A DNA stretch of 64,000 nt from an uncultured Paracoccaceae bacterium (GTDB lineage: Bacteria > Pseudomonadota > Alphaproteobacteria > Rhodobacterales > Rhodobacteraceae). Shown here piece by piece: positions 39,171 through 47,070 of the stretch (positions are counted from its first letter, which is position 1; every line of letters begins with the position of its first letter). The notes beneath the pieces are model-generated. The model had not been told where the DNA came from and did no database searches. It saw only the letters and a list, made by a program, of their open reading frames with translations. The position numbers were made by a program, and so were the translations under genes. Location: NCBI GenBank assembly GCA_937872465.1, contig CALMSR010000057.1:42621-106620 (forward strand), given 5' to 3'.

Positions 39171-39516
39171 CTTTCCCTCCGGTACGATGCGTGCCGAAGA
39201 GGAAGCCGGATCGGCCGATGGACATGAACGAACGCAATCAAGCCCTACTGACCGCTCGCGGCCAGGGGAGCGACCGATCGGGCCTCGGGGCCACAATCAA
39301 TGGCAGTATGGTACGGGCAATCGCCCCGCCATTCACGAATGCCATCCGGGACCGGTAGCCCCTATCGCCTGGGCGCGGGCGGGAGCGGCGGCACAGGCGT
39401 CGTCGCCGACTCAGGCCCCGACAGGTGGGCGCGATGCCGCGCCTGCCTGTCGGGGCGGGATCGTCCGGCCGGTGCCATGGCGACCGGCCTGCACCGGCAC
39501 CGAGGGTGCCGCGCGC
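39171..39516. other. 346-bp non-coding stretch with a long hairpin
   Basis: No coding-like ORF was found. The stretch holds the strong 42-bp hairpin at 39415-39456. The rest is ordinary GC-rich intergenic sequence with no recognised repeat. Confidence 0.5.
39415..39456. terminator. 42-bp hairpin (19-bp stem, 4-base loop) downstream of dodecin
   Basis: Arms 39415-39433 and 39438-39456 pair along their full length: 17 Watson-Crick pairs plus two adjacent G-T wobbles, with an ATGC loop. It sits 60 bp after the dodecin stop on the minus strand, with no T-tract on either side. A Rho-assisted terminator, an mRNA-end stabiliser or a structured RNA are possible. Confidence 0.6.
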
Positions 39517-39726
39517 TCAGCCCTCGTATTTGAAGGAGAGCGCCACGCGGGTGCGGAACGCCGCGACCTTTCCGTCCTCGACCTTCATGTCGAGCTTCGT
39601 CACCTCGGCCACCCGGAGGTCGCGCAGCGAGCCGGCAGCGGTCTCCACAGCCTTGCGACCCGCGTCCTCCCAGGACACCTCGCTCACCCCGACCACATCG
39701 ACGATCCTGTAGACGCCATCTGCCAT
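39517..39726 (-). CDS. Dodecin family flavin-binding protein
   Basis: The 69-residue protein matches dodecins: MADGVYRIVDVVGVSEVSWEDAGRKAVETAA and MKVEDGKVAAFRTRVALSFKYEG. The Trp in VSWEDA stacks on riboflavin or FAD. Dodecins form twelve-subunit cages that store or buffer flavins and CoA. The start at 39726 is fixed by the family N-terminus; the in-frame extension to 39780 does not match the family. Confidence 0.92.
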   Translation of the reverse strand: MADGVYRIVDVVGVSEVSWEDAGRKAVETAAGSLRDLRVAEVTKLDMKVEDGKVAAFRTRVALSFKYEG

Positions 39727-39888
39727 GCGAATCCCTCCTATGCTTTGTGCCCGTAGCGGGCCGGCCGATCCTAGCAGCACCGATCGGGAAATGCTCGTGT
39801 TCCGTCGGCGTGAGCCCGGGATCGGTTTTCCCCGGCACGAAGAGGCCGGAACGGGACCCAGCCGGCTCCTGTCGGTCGCGCCGTCGAC

Positions 39889-40482
39889 CTAGGCGACGAG
39901 GCGCGCCGTGAACTCGACCAGCCGCCTTGCCTGATACGCGACGGCGGCGCGCCCCTTGTCGTCGAAGCCCCCGGCGGTGGTAGAATAGCCATAGGGATTG
40001 CCACCAGCCTCGAAGAGCGACGGATCGGTGTAGCCGGGCGGCACGATGATCGCGCCCCAATGCATCAGCGTCGTGTAGAGGCTCAGGATCGTCGCCTCCT
40101 GACCGCCATGGGGGTTCTGCGCGCTGGTCGTGGCGGTCGCGGTCTTGTTGGACAGCTTGCCGGCCTGCCACAATCCGCCGAGCGTGTCGATGAAGGCGCG
40201 CAGCTGGCTGGCGGAAACCCCGTATCGGGTCGGACAGGAGAAGAAATAGCCGTCCGCCCATTCCATGTCCGCGGGGCCGACCTCGGGAATGTCGGCCATT
40301 TTCTCGAGCTGGGCCTTCCAGGCCTCCTGGCCCTCGACCACCGCCTTCGGGGCGGTTTCGGCGACCCGGAGCAGGCGGACCTCGGCCCCCGCTGCCCCGG
40401 CGGCCTCCGCGGCCGCAGTGGCGACGGCATGGTTGGTGCCGTAGGTGGAATAGAAGATGACGGCGATCTTCGGCTGGCTCAT
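39889..40482 (-). CDS. wrbA: NAD(P)H:quinone oxidoreductase WrbA-type
   Basis: The 197-residue flavodoxin-fold protein begins [21 protein letters not shown] (FMN phosphate loop), then [24 protein letters not shown] and PGYTDPSLF with [12 protein letters not shown]. These are marks of WrbA, which reduces quinones with NADH in two-electron steps. The start at 40482 has GGAG upstream; the frame is open much further only because of antisense bias. Confidence 0.93.
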   Translation of the reverse strand: MSQPKIAVIFYSTYGTNHAVATAAAEAAGAAGAEVRLLRVAETAPKAVVEGQEAWKAQLEKMADIPEVGPADMEWADGYFFSCPTRYGVSASQLRAFIDTLGGLWQAGKLSNKTATATTSAQNPHGGQEATILSLYTTLMHWGAIIVPPGYTDPSLFEAGGNPYGYSTTAGGFDDKGRAAVAYQARRLVEFTARLVA

Positions 40483-40716
40483 CCAAGCGCTCCATTGTCC
40501 GGGGACAGCCTTCCGGCTGCGTCGAGGAAAACCTAGGTCCCGGCCCGGAATGGGCAAGGGAGCGCGTCTTATCGGATCGTGCTTCTTGCCGCGGTTGCCT
40601 ACGCCCTCGATCTCCGTGAATTTTCGGGCCTGCATGTATATGCCCAGGATCGCGTCGATCCGCACCTGACCGCCTTCGCCATCGCCCGGAACCGGCTGAT
40701 CCGGCGGGAGGAATAT

Positions 40717-40759
40717 CCGCGCATCGTCGGTGCGTGCCCCGTGCATGCACGGTGCATGG
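40717..40759 (-). repeat. 43-bp phased element, copy B
   Basis: This is the reverse-complement copy of the element at 21519-21561, with 34 of 43 positions identical and no gap. It includes the 10-bp palindrome GTGCATGCAC at 40741-40750. The nearest gene in the direction of the heptamers is wrbA; in the other direction lies the cold-shock gene, 221 bp away. Confidence 0.7.
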
Positions 40760-40827
40760 AACGCGCATCCGCCCGCCGGCCCGAACGGATCGATGCGCGC
40801 CCGCCAACCCCCGCCCGCCGGTTTTTC

Positions 40828-40856
40828 TTGTGAATTGCGGCAGAATCGGGCATAAG
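40828..40856 (+). promoter_or_regulatory. Sigma-70-like promoter of the cold-shock gene
   Basis: TTGTGA and CATAAG are 17 bp apart (4 of 6 matches to each consensus box). They lie 125 bp upstream of the start, leaving a long 5' leader typical of cold-shock mRNAs. Moderate to low confidence. Confidence 0.35.
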
Positions 40857-40980
40857 CCCCGCGCTACGTTACGACAATCGACCCGCTGTCTCCGATTTCG
40901 GCTTCAGTCTCTCGATCTTGCTCTGACTGCGCCGGGCTGCCGCAATCCTGCGGGCAGCGACTAGACAGGAGACACCACGG

Positions 40981-41190
40981 ATGGCCAAAGGCACCGTGAA
41001 ATGGTTCAACGCCACCAAGGGCTTCGGCTTCATTCAGCCCGAAGGCGGCTCCAAGGACGTGTTCGTCCACATCTCCGCGGTGGAGCGCGCGGGCCTCACC
41101 CATCTCGATGATGGGCAAAAGGTCACCTTCGACCTCGAATCCGGCCGTGACGGCCGCCAGTCCGCCGCCAATCTCGCGCTGGCCGACTGA
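40981..41190 (+). CDS. Cold-shock protein (CspA family)
   Basis: The 69-residue single cold-shock domain begins [18 protein letters not shown], with RNP1 KGFGFIQ and RNP2 VFVHISAVE. It binds single-stranded RNA and DNA, melting structure as an RNA chaperone. Length and motif are typical. ACAGGAGAC lies before the ATG, and the upstream leader is long. A GC-rich hairpin follows the stop. Confidence 0.97.
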   Translation: MAKGTVKWFNATKGFGFIQPEGGSKDVFVHISAVERAGLTHLDDGQKVTFDLESGRDGRQSAANLALAD

Positions 41191-41199
41191 ACCGACTTC

Positions 41200-41229
41200 C
41201 CGGGCGGCGCGCTGCGGGCGCGCCCCCGG
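41200..41229 (+). terminator. Hairpin after the cold-shock gene
   Basis: CCGGG and a GCGCGC core pair with GCGCGC and CCCGG around a short TGCGG loop. The hairpin starts 10 bp after the stop. No clear T-tract, so it is probably a weak or assisted terminator. Confidence 0.45.
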
Positions 41230-41282
41230 ACCATCCCAGTCCCGAAAAACAGCCTGTCGAACCAGCGGATTGCGGTCCGCCG

Positions 41283-41882
41283 CTAAACTCGTTCGACCCT
41301 GAGCCGTCCTGCCGGGAACGGCCGCAGCAGCGCCCCGGCATCGCCACCGGCCTCACCCAGCCAGAGCGGCCAGTCCGCCGGTTCCAGAATCGCCGGCATC
41401 CGGTGATGCACCACCGCGACATCCACATTCGGCTCGGTCGTCACCGTCGCGAGGCTGCGCAGCACCGCGCCGCCGGGCGCCGTCCAGAGATCCCAGATCG
41501 CTGCGAAGGCCAGCAACCCGGCCTCCCCCGAGATCGCCCAGCGCGTCTTGCGCCGGGCGGTCCCGGTCCATTCGTACCAGCCACTCACCGGCAGGATGCA
41601 GCGCCGCAGATCCGCGAAGGCCGATTTCACGAAGAGCGTCTCGGCGCGCGCATTGACGATCGTCTCCAGCACCGGGCGCCCGCGCGCATTGCGCCGCCCC
41701 ATCGGGATCATGCCCCAGCGCATCGCCACCAGCCGCCGCCCCTCCTCGCCGACGACCGCCGTCACCGTCTCGCCTGGCGCGACGTCGACCCGCGCCCCGC
41801 CCTCGGTCATGCCTCCTACATCCGCACCGAAAGCCGCCGCGATCTCGGCAACAGTCGCCGTAAGGAAGAAACGCCCGGGCAT
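41283..41882 (-). CDS. SOS response-associated peptidase (YedK/HMCES) family, Cys2 replaced by Pro
   Basis: The 199-residue protein has the SRAP fold: NARAET (N77), GWYEW (E104) and VVHHRMP (H160), which are three of the four active-site residues. In the family the N-terminus is MCGR, and Cys2 forms a covalent link with abasic DNA. Here it reads MPGRFFLT. An in-frame stop (the gltX TAG) lies three codons upstream of the ATG, so no other start can restore the Cys. Covalent chemistry is probably lost or altered. It lies 6 nt after gltX. Confidence 0.88.
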   Translation of the reverse strand: MPGRFFLTATVAEIAAAFGADVGGMTEGGARVDVAPGETVTAVVGEEGRRLVAMRWGMIPMGRRNARGRPVLETIVNARAETLFVKSAFADLRRCILPVSGWYEWTGTARRKTRWAISGEAGLLAFAAIWDLWTAPGGAVLRSLATVTTEPNVDVAVVHHRMPAILEPADWPLWLGEAGGDAGALLRPFPAGRLRVERV

Positions 41883-41888
41883 TCCCGT

Positions 41889-43211
41889 CTATCCGCCAGA
41901 CAATGGCCCGCGCAGAAGCGGCATCAGCGTCGCCATTTCCGGACCTGAGCTTCGCCCGGTAAGCGCCTGGCGCAGCGGCATGAAGAGCGACTTCCCCTTT
42001 CGGCCCGTCGCCGCCTTCACCCGCCCGGTCCATTCCGCCCAGGTCGCGCCGTCCCAGGGCCACGGCGGCAGCAGCGCCACCGCTTCGGCCACGAAGGCCG
42101 CATCGGCCTCCTCGACCGCCGGGGCGAATTCCCCCCGGCAGACCGCCCACCAGCCGGCAATCTCCTCCCGCTGCGCCACGTTGCCGCGGATCGCCTCCCA
42201 GAAGGCGGGCGCGAGGTCGGGCGGGACGCCGAGGCTGGAAAGGGTCCCCGCGATCTCCCCGTAGTCCATCCGGTGCAGCACCCGCGCGCTCAGGGCTTCC
42301 AGCTCGGCGGGATCGAACCGCGTCGGGGAGGCGCCGAAGCGCGCAAGCTCGAAGCCCGCGACCACCGCCTCGAGGCTCGATCGGAGCTCCACCGGATCGC
42401 CCGAGCCCAGCCGCGCCATGAGCGAGACCAGCGCCATGGGCTCGATACCCGCCCCCCGCAGGTCACGCAGCGCGAGCCCGCCCAGCCGCTTTGACAGCGC
42501 CTCGCCCGCGGGGCCGGTCAGCAGGGAGTGATGCGCGAAGCGCGGCGCCCGGCCGCCGAGCGCCTCGAAGATCTGGATCTGTGCTGCGGTATTGGTGACA
42601 TGGTCGGATCCCCGCACCACGTCGCTCACCCCGGTCTCGAGGTCGTCGACCACGCTCGCCAGCGTGTAGAGCACCTGCCCGTCGCCCCGGATCAGCACCG
42701 GATCCGACAGGCTCTCGGCATCCACCGAAAGCGCGCCGAGGATCCCGTCGCTCCAGTCGATCCGCCGGCGGTCGAGCAGGAACCGCCAATGGCTCCCGCG
42801 CTCGGCCCGCAGCCGCGCGCGCGTCGCATCATCGAGGTCGAGCGCGGCGCGGTCATAGACCGGCGGCCGGCCGGCGGCACGCTGCGCGCGGCGCTTGAGC
42901 TCCAGCTCCTCCGGGGTCTCGAAGCATTCGTAGAGCCGCCCGGAGGCTTCGAGCGCCCGCGCCGCGTCGCGATAGATCGCGAGCCGGTCCGATTGGCGGA
43001 ACGTCTCGTCCCGGTCGAGACCGAGCCAGTCGAGATCCTCGACGATCGCCTCGGAGAAGATCTCCCGCGACCGCTCCGGATCCGTGTCGTCCAGTCGCAG
43101 GAGGAAGCGTCCGCCGGCCTTTCGCGCGACGAGCCAGTTCAGGAGCGCGGTGCGCAGATTGCCGACATGCAGATATCCGGTCGGCGACGGAGCGAAGCGG
43201 GTGACGATCAT
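41889..43211 (-). CDS. gltX: Glutamate--tRNA ligase
   Basis: The 440-residue class I synthetase has FAPSPTGYLHVGNLRTAL (HIGH variant HVGN), DDTDPERS, VVRGSDH and the KMSKS variant ALSKRLGG. It charges tRNA-Glu (and tRNA-Gln in bacteria lacking GlnRS). The start MIVTRFAPSPTG is at 43211. Alphaproteobacteria often carry two gltX genes; which copy this is cannot be told. It is divergent from a metallopeptidase gene across 104 bp. Confidence 0.96.
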   Translation of the reverse strand: MIVTRFAPSPTGYLHVGNLRTALLNWLVARKAGGRFLLRLDDTDPERSREIFSEAIVEDLDWLGLDRDETFRQSDRLAIYRDAARALEASGRLYECFETPEELELKRRAQRAAGRPPVYDRAALDLDDATRARLRAERGSHWRFLLDRRRIDWSDGILGALSVDAESLSDPVLIRGDGQVLYTLASVVDDLETGVSDVVRGSDHVTNTAAQIQIFEALGGRAPRFAHHSLLTGPAGEALSKRLGGLALRDLRGAGIEPMALVSLMARLGSGDPVELRSSLEAVVAGFELARFGASPTRFDPAELEALSARVLHRMDYGEIAGTLSSLGVPPDLAPAFWEAIRGNVAQREEIAGWWAVCRGEFAPAVEEADAAFVAEAVALLPPWPWDGATWAEWTGRVKAATGRKGKSLFMPLRQALTGRSSGPEMATLMPLLRGPLSGG

Positions 43212-43315
43212 GCTGTATCCTCTCGCCGCATCTCTACCCCGCCGCCCGCGCCGCCTGAAGCCCCGTCGCGGCGGGGCTTCCCACTCGCCGGCACCGGACC
43301 TATGTCGGATACACC

Positions 43316-43726
43316 ATGCGCCGACGCCCCTATCCGCATCCCGCCCCATCCCTCGCGACATTCGAGAGGATGGCCGAGCAAGCCTTTGCGAGCCTGCCGC
43401 AGCCGGTGCGGGCCGCCTGCGCGGGGCTGGCGATCCGCGTCACCGATTTCGCACCGGAGGAGATCCTCGATTCCATGGGCATCGTGGATCCCTTCGAGCT
43501 CACCGGGCTCTACGAGGGGATCGCGCTGACCGAACGCTCGGTCATGGACCAGCCGACCCGCCCCGACGCGGTCTGGCTGTTCCGCCGGCCGATCCTCGAG
43601 GAATGGATCGAGCGCGGCGACGTGAAGCTCGACCAGCTGGTGCTGCATGTGCTCGTGCACGAGATCGCGCATCATCTGGGCTGGTCGGACGCGGACATCC
43701 GCGCGGTGGACGACTGGACGCTCTGA
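43316..43726 (+). CDS. Zincin-like metallopeptidase family protein
   Basis: The 136-residue protein has the zinc motif HEIAHHLGWSD (H115, E116, H119), with a preceding FELTGLYEGIAL region. This pattern matches the small PF06262-type metallopeptidase family. Ligands and Glu are present, so it could be active. The substrate is unknown. It begins 104 bp from gltX in the opposite direction. Confidence 0.85.
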   Translation: MRRRPYPHPAPSLATFERMAEQAFASLPQPVRAACAGLAIRVTDFAPEEILDSMGIVDPFELTGLYEGIALTERSVMDQPTRPDAVWLFRRPILEEWIERGDVKLDQLVLHVLVHEIAHHLGWSDADIRAVDDWTL

Positions 43727-43766
43727 GTCACGGGGCCGTGTTCGTCCGGCGCCGTCGTCGCGCCCG

Positions 43767-43786
43767 CCGCGGCGGCAATGCCGCGG
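43767..43786. terminator. Hairpin between convergent genes
   Basis: CCGCGGC and GCCGCGG, with a GGCAAT loop, lie 40 bp past the metallopeptidase stop and 168 bp from the guanine deaminase stop. No T-tract. Confidence 0.35.
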
Positions 43787-43953
43787 TCCTGAAAAGGTGT
43801 CTGGCGAAGAACTCGATGCCCGCGGAAGATCTGATCCGGGGGGGTGGGAGCCAGTGCCGCAAGCCAACCGGTCACCGCACCACCTCGGAGCGACAGACAC
43901 AAGACGCTCGCCCCCCGCCCCTCGGGCCGGTCAACCGACCCCGGCAGAAGCCA

Positions 43954-45258
43954 TCAATTGCGGATGCCCGACAATTGCGCCTCTCCCGCGGAATAGGTTT
44001 CGACCACGGCGCGGTCGTCGCCCAGGGTCTGGAGCACGAAGAGCTCTTCGGAAAGCGTGCCCACCGTTTCCATGCGCAGCGCCATGGCGCTCGTCGCCCT
44101 GCTGTCGAGCACCACGACATCCGCCTCGGTGCCGGTGTCGAGGGTCCCGATCTTGTCCTCCAGCCCGAGCGCCCGCGCATTGCCGAGCGTCGTCCAGTAG
44201 AACGAATTCAGCGGCGACAGCGACTGGCCGCGAAGTTGCAGGATCTTGTAGCCCTCGTCGAGACTGCGGAGCATGGAGTAGTTCGTCCCGCCTCCGACGT
44301 CCGTCGCGATCGCGCGCCGCACGCCCAGGTCCCGCAACCCCGCCTCGTCGTAGAGCCCGCTCCCGAGAAAGAGGTTCGATGTCGGGCAGAACACCGCGAC
44401 CGATCCGGTCTCGGCCATCGCGGATTTCTCCCGGTCCTCGAGGTGGATGCAATGGCCGAAGAGGCTTCGCGGCCCGAGGAGGCCGTAACGCTCGTAAACG
44501 TCTAGGTAATCCCTCGCCCAGGGGTAGAGTTCGCGCGTCAGGGCAATCTCGCCGTGGTTCTCGGACAGATGCGTCTGGACAAAGCAATCGGGATGTTCGG
44601 TCGCGAGCGCGCCGGCCATTTCCATCTGTTCCGGCGTCGAGGTTATCGCAAATCGCGGCGAGATCGCGTAGAGCGCACGCCCCGCCCCGTGCCAGCGGGC
44701 GATCAGCGACTTGCTCAGATCGTAGCTCGATTGCGGCGTGTCCCGAACCGCCTCTGGTGCGTTCCGGTCCATCATGACCTTGCCGCCGATCATGCGGAGG
44801 TTGCGAGCGGCGGCCTCGGCAAAATAGGCGTCGACGGAGGTGTCGTGGACGGAGCAATAGGCCACCGCGGTGGTCGTTCCGTGCTTGAGCAATTCGTCGA
44901 AGAACCGCCCGGCCATCCTCGCGCAATGCTCAGGGTCGGAAAACTTCGACTCCTCTGGGAAAGTATAGGTATTCAGCCAGTCAAGCAATTGCGCGCCCCA
45001 TGACGCGATCACCTGCACCTGCGGGAAGTGGATATGCGTATCGATGAACCCGGCCATGAGAAGATGCGGCCGGTGATCGATCAGTTCGACGCCGGCGGTC
45101 TCGTCCTTCAGCCTCGCATATTCTCCGACTGCGGCGATCTTGCCGTCGACCACCAGGATGGACCCATCCTCGAAATACCTGTACGAATCCTCGTCGCGGG
45201 CGCCTTTCGGCTCGTCCACGAAGGTCAGCACGCGGCCTCGCAAGAGCTTGCTTGTCAT
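43954..45258 (-). CDS. guaD: Guanine deaminase
   Basis: The 434-residue protein is of the amidohydrolase superfamily: GFIDTHIHFPQVQVI metal motif at the N-terminal side, QTHLSENHGEI, LFGHCIHL, CPTSNLFLGSG and ATDVGGGTNYSM. It deaminates guanine to xanthine, linking purine salvage and catabolism. The start at 45258 is MTSKLLRGRVL. It is head-to-head with a LysR regulator across 109 bp, so the regulator likely controls it. Confidence 0.94.
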   Translation of the reverse strand: MTSKLLRGRVLTFVDEPKGARDEDSYRYFEDGSILVVDGKIAAVGEYARLKDETAGVELIDHRPHLLMAGFIDTHIHFPQVQVIASWGAQLLDWLNTYTFPEESKFSDPEHCARMAGRFFDELLKHGTTTAVAYCSVHDTSVDAYFAEAAARNLRMIGGKVMMDRNAPEAVRDTPQSSYDLSKSLIARWHGAGRALYAISPRFAITSTPEQMEMAGALATEHPDCFVQTHLSENHGEIALTRELYPWARDYLDVYERYGLLGPRSLFGHCIHLEDREKSAMAETGSVAVFCPTSNLFLGSGLYDEAGLRDLGVRRAIATDVGGGTNYSMLRSLDEGYKILQLRGQSLSPLNSFYWTTLGNARALGLEDKIGTLDTGTEADVVVLDSRATSAMALRMETVGTLSEELFVLQTLGDDRAVVETYSAGEAQLSGIRN

Positions 45259-45367
45259 GATTCGATCCCCGGTCGTTCCCAAGGCATCTTGGCAGACGCA
45301 CGGACCTTGCAAAACGTCCGGATCGGCGGTGTACTTTCAACGAACGATATAAAATCGGATTCGTCCC

Positions 45368-46294
45368 GTGCCCTATGTCGAAAGCCTGCGTGTCTTCGTG
45401 CGCACGGTCGAGCTCGGAAGCATCACCGCGGCGGGACGGGACAATCGACTGACACCCGCGGTCGCGAGCAATCGCATCAAGGAACTGGAGAACCGCCTCG
45501 GCATCCGTCTCTTCAACCGGACCACCCGCAAGCTGGCGCCCACCGAGATCGGGCGGCAGCTCTACGATCATGCGCGGCGGGTGATCGAGGCCATCGACGA
45601 AGCGGAGGCGATGGTCGCGGGCTTCTCCGAGAAGCCGCGCGGCACGATCAAGGTCATGGCGCCGCTGGGACTGGGACGGCGGATCATCGCGCCGCTGGTG
45701 CCGGCCTTCAACGAGCTCTATCCGGGAATCGAGGTCCGGATGCGCTTGTCAGACCGCAAGGTGGACATGGTCGCGGAGGGTGTGGATGTCGCCTTCGCGC
45801 TGGGGGAGCTCCAGGATTCGAACCTCAAGGTTCGTCTGATCCTCGAATGCCGCCGGGTACTCTGCGCCTCGCCCGAATATCTTGCCACCTTCGGGACGCC
45901 CGCGCGCCCGGAGGATCTGCTGGCCCAGCATCACCGGTGCCTGCTGCTCCGCTATCCCGGATCGCCGGAATGGAACTGGGTCTTCGAGACCGGGAAGGGA
46001 CGCCTGCGGCTCAACGTGGCGGGCCCCTACGACGCCGACGAAGGGGATGTCCTGACCGATTGGGCGCTGGAGGGATACGGGATCGTCAACAAGCCCCGCT
46101 TCGAGGTCGCCGCGCTGGTCGCCGCCGGCCGGCTCGTCCCGATCCTCGAATCGACCCCGCCCCCGCCGTCGAAATTCGCCTGCCTCTATCCGCATCGCCG
46201 GCTCCAGGATCCGAAGGTGCGGCTCTTCGTGGAATTCATGCTGGGCCGCTGCCGGGCGAGAGTGCAGGAACTGCTCGACGCGCCGGCGGGCTGA
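45368..46294 (+). CDS. LysR-family transcriptional regulator, divergent from guaD
   Basis: The 308-residue regulator has an N-terminal HTH (VESLRVFVRTVELGSITAAGRDNRLTPAVASNRIKELENRLGIRLFNRTTRKLAPT) and a CrgA-like effector domain. A GTG starts it. An AT-rich TATAAAA stretch about 15 bp before the start is the only sequence of promoter type in the 109-bp gap with guaD. It is likely autoregulatory and controls purine breakdown, as inference from position. Confidence 0.93.
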   Translation: MPYVESLRVFVRTVELGSITAAGRDNRLTPAVASNRIKELENRLGIRLFNRTTRKLAPTEIGRQLYDHARRVIEAIDEAEAMVAGFSEKPRGTIKVMAPLGLGRRIIAPLVPAFNELYPGIEVRMRLSDRKVDMVAEGVDVAFALGELQDSNLKVRLILECRRVLCASPEYLATFGTPARPEDLLAQHHRCLLLRYPGSPEWNWVFETGKGRLRLNVAGPYDADEGDVLTDWALEGYGIVNKPRFEVAALVAAGRLVPILESTPPPPSKFACLYPHRRLQDPKVRLFVEFMLGRCRARVQELLDAPAG

Positions 46295-46306
46295 TCACCT
46301 GTTTGA

Positions 46307-46330
46307 CGCGTGCCGCAGCGGCGGCACGCG
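46307..46330. terminator. Perfect 10-bp hairpin at the 3' end of the GTA operon
   Basis: CGCGTGCCGC, AGCG loop and GCGGCACGCG form a perfect stem. It lies 12 bp past the LysR stop and 24 bp from the last GTA gene's stop, so it probably serves both convergent transcripts. No strong T-tract. Confidence 0.6.
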
Positions 46331-46353
46331 GGCATTCCCTCTCGATTGGTGGC

Positions 46354-47070
46354 TCAGACCGCCTGCGGCGGCTCGAGCTCGACGACGTGGAGCGCCAGCC
46401 TGATCGTGCCGCCGGCGAAGGCCCCGCCTTCGGCAGTGAGCAGGATGGGGGTCGCCGCATAATAGGTGACGGGCGCCCCGCTCAGGCCGAGCAGGTAGGA
46501 ATTCTGCGCCACGCCCAGGCCCGACCCATAGCGGTTGTCCGCCCCCTCGACGCCGATCCTCCAACCGGTGAGCCCGGCGCCGCTCAGGCCCGCGACGATC
46601 CGGCCGGTCACGCCGATCACCTGGGCGCCGGCCGGAATCGCGACCGCCGTGAGATTGGTGGCGCCCGCCAGCATCGCGTGATCGAACTCGATCACGCGAT
46701 GCCGCGTCCCCGCGCCACCCGGCGACACCGCAACGGCATCCGCCATCCATCCCCGGCCGTGGTACATGCGCGCGCAGAGCCCGGCCTCGTCCCAGGCCGT
46801 CCAGCCGGTCTTCGGCACGACGAAGATCCACCCGCCGTTGGCCCGGACGGCGATCTTGCCCCCGTGGCCGGACCATTCGCCCGCCGGTTCCGAGCCCACC
46901 AGATAGGCGTCTCCCTCCTTCGGATCGGTCGGGACCACCGCCTGGTCGAACGCCTTGATGCGCAGCTGGGCCAGGGCATCGAGGCGCGAGAGCGCCTCGT
47001 TCACGGTGACATGCTTCTGGGCCTGCGCCGGGGCGATGAGGGGCAGCTGCAATTGCGCCGTTCTAGCCAT
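46354..47070 (-). CDS. DUF2793 domain protein, last gene of the GTA operon
   Basis: The 238-residue protein begins MARTAQLQLPLIAPAQAQKHVTVNEALSRLDAL, the DUF2793 signature, with EGDAYLVG and GWIFVVP repeats of beta type. The domain is common at the tail end of GTA and phage tail clusters and probably decorates or adheres the particle tip. The start overlaps the g15 stop by 8 nt, linking it to the operon. Its function is not proven. Confidence 0.85.
   Translation of the reverse strand: MARTAQLQLPLIAPAQAQKHVTVNEALSRLDALAQLRIKAFDQAVVPTDPKEGDAYLVGSEPAGEWSGHGGKIAVRANGGWIFVVPKTGWTAWDEAGLCARMYHGRGWMADAVAVSPGGAGTRHRVIEFDHAMLAGATNLTAVAIPAGAQVIGVTGRIVAGLSGAGLTGWRIGVEGADNRYGSGLGVAQNSYLLGLSGAPVTYYAATPILLTAEGGAFAGGTIRLALHVVELEPPQAV

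Larger units (their letters stand above)
40483..40980. other. 498-bp intergenic region upstream of the cold-shock gene
   Basis: The region holds the 43-bp phased element copy B (40717-40759) and a promoter-like sequence (40828-40856). A GTG-started frame at 40579-40833 shows no family and weak GC3 bias and is not called. The rest contains no recognised feature. Confidence 0.5.

Noticed and set aside
40579..40833. GTG-started 84-residue frame upstream of the cold-shock gene
   Set aside because: No family, no ribosome site and partial overlap with the 43-bp element; the tail is Arg/Pro-rich as in shadow frames.
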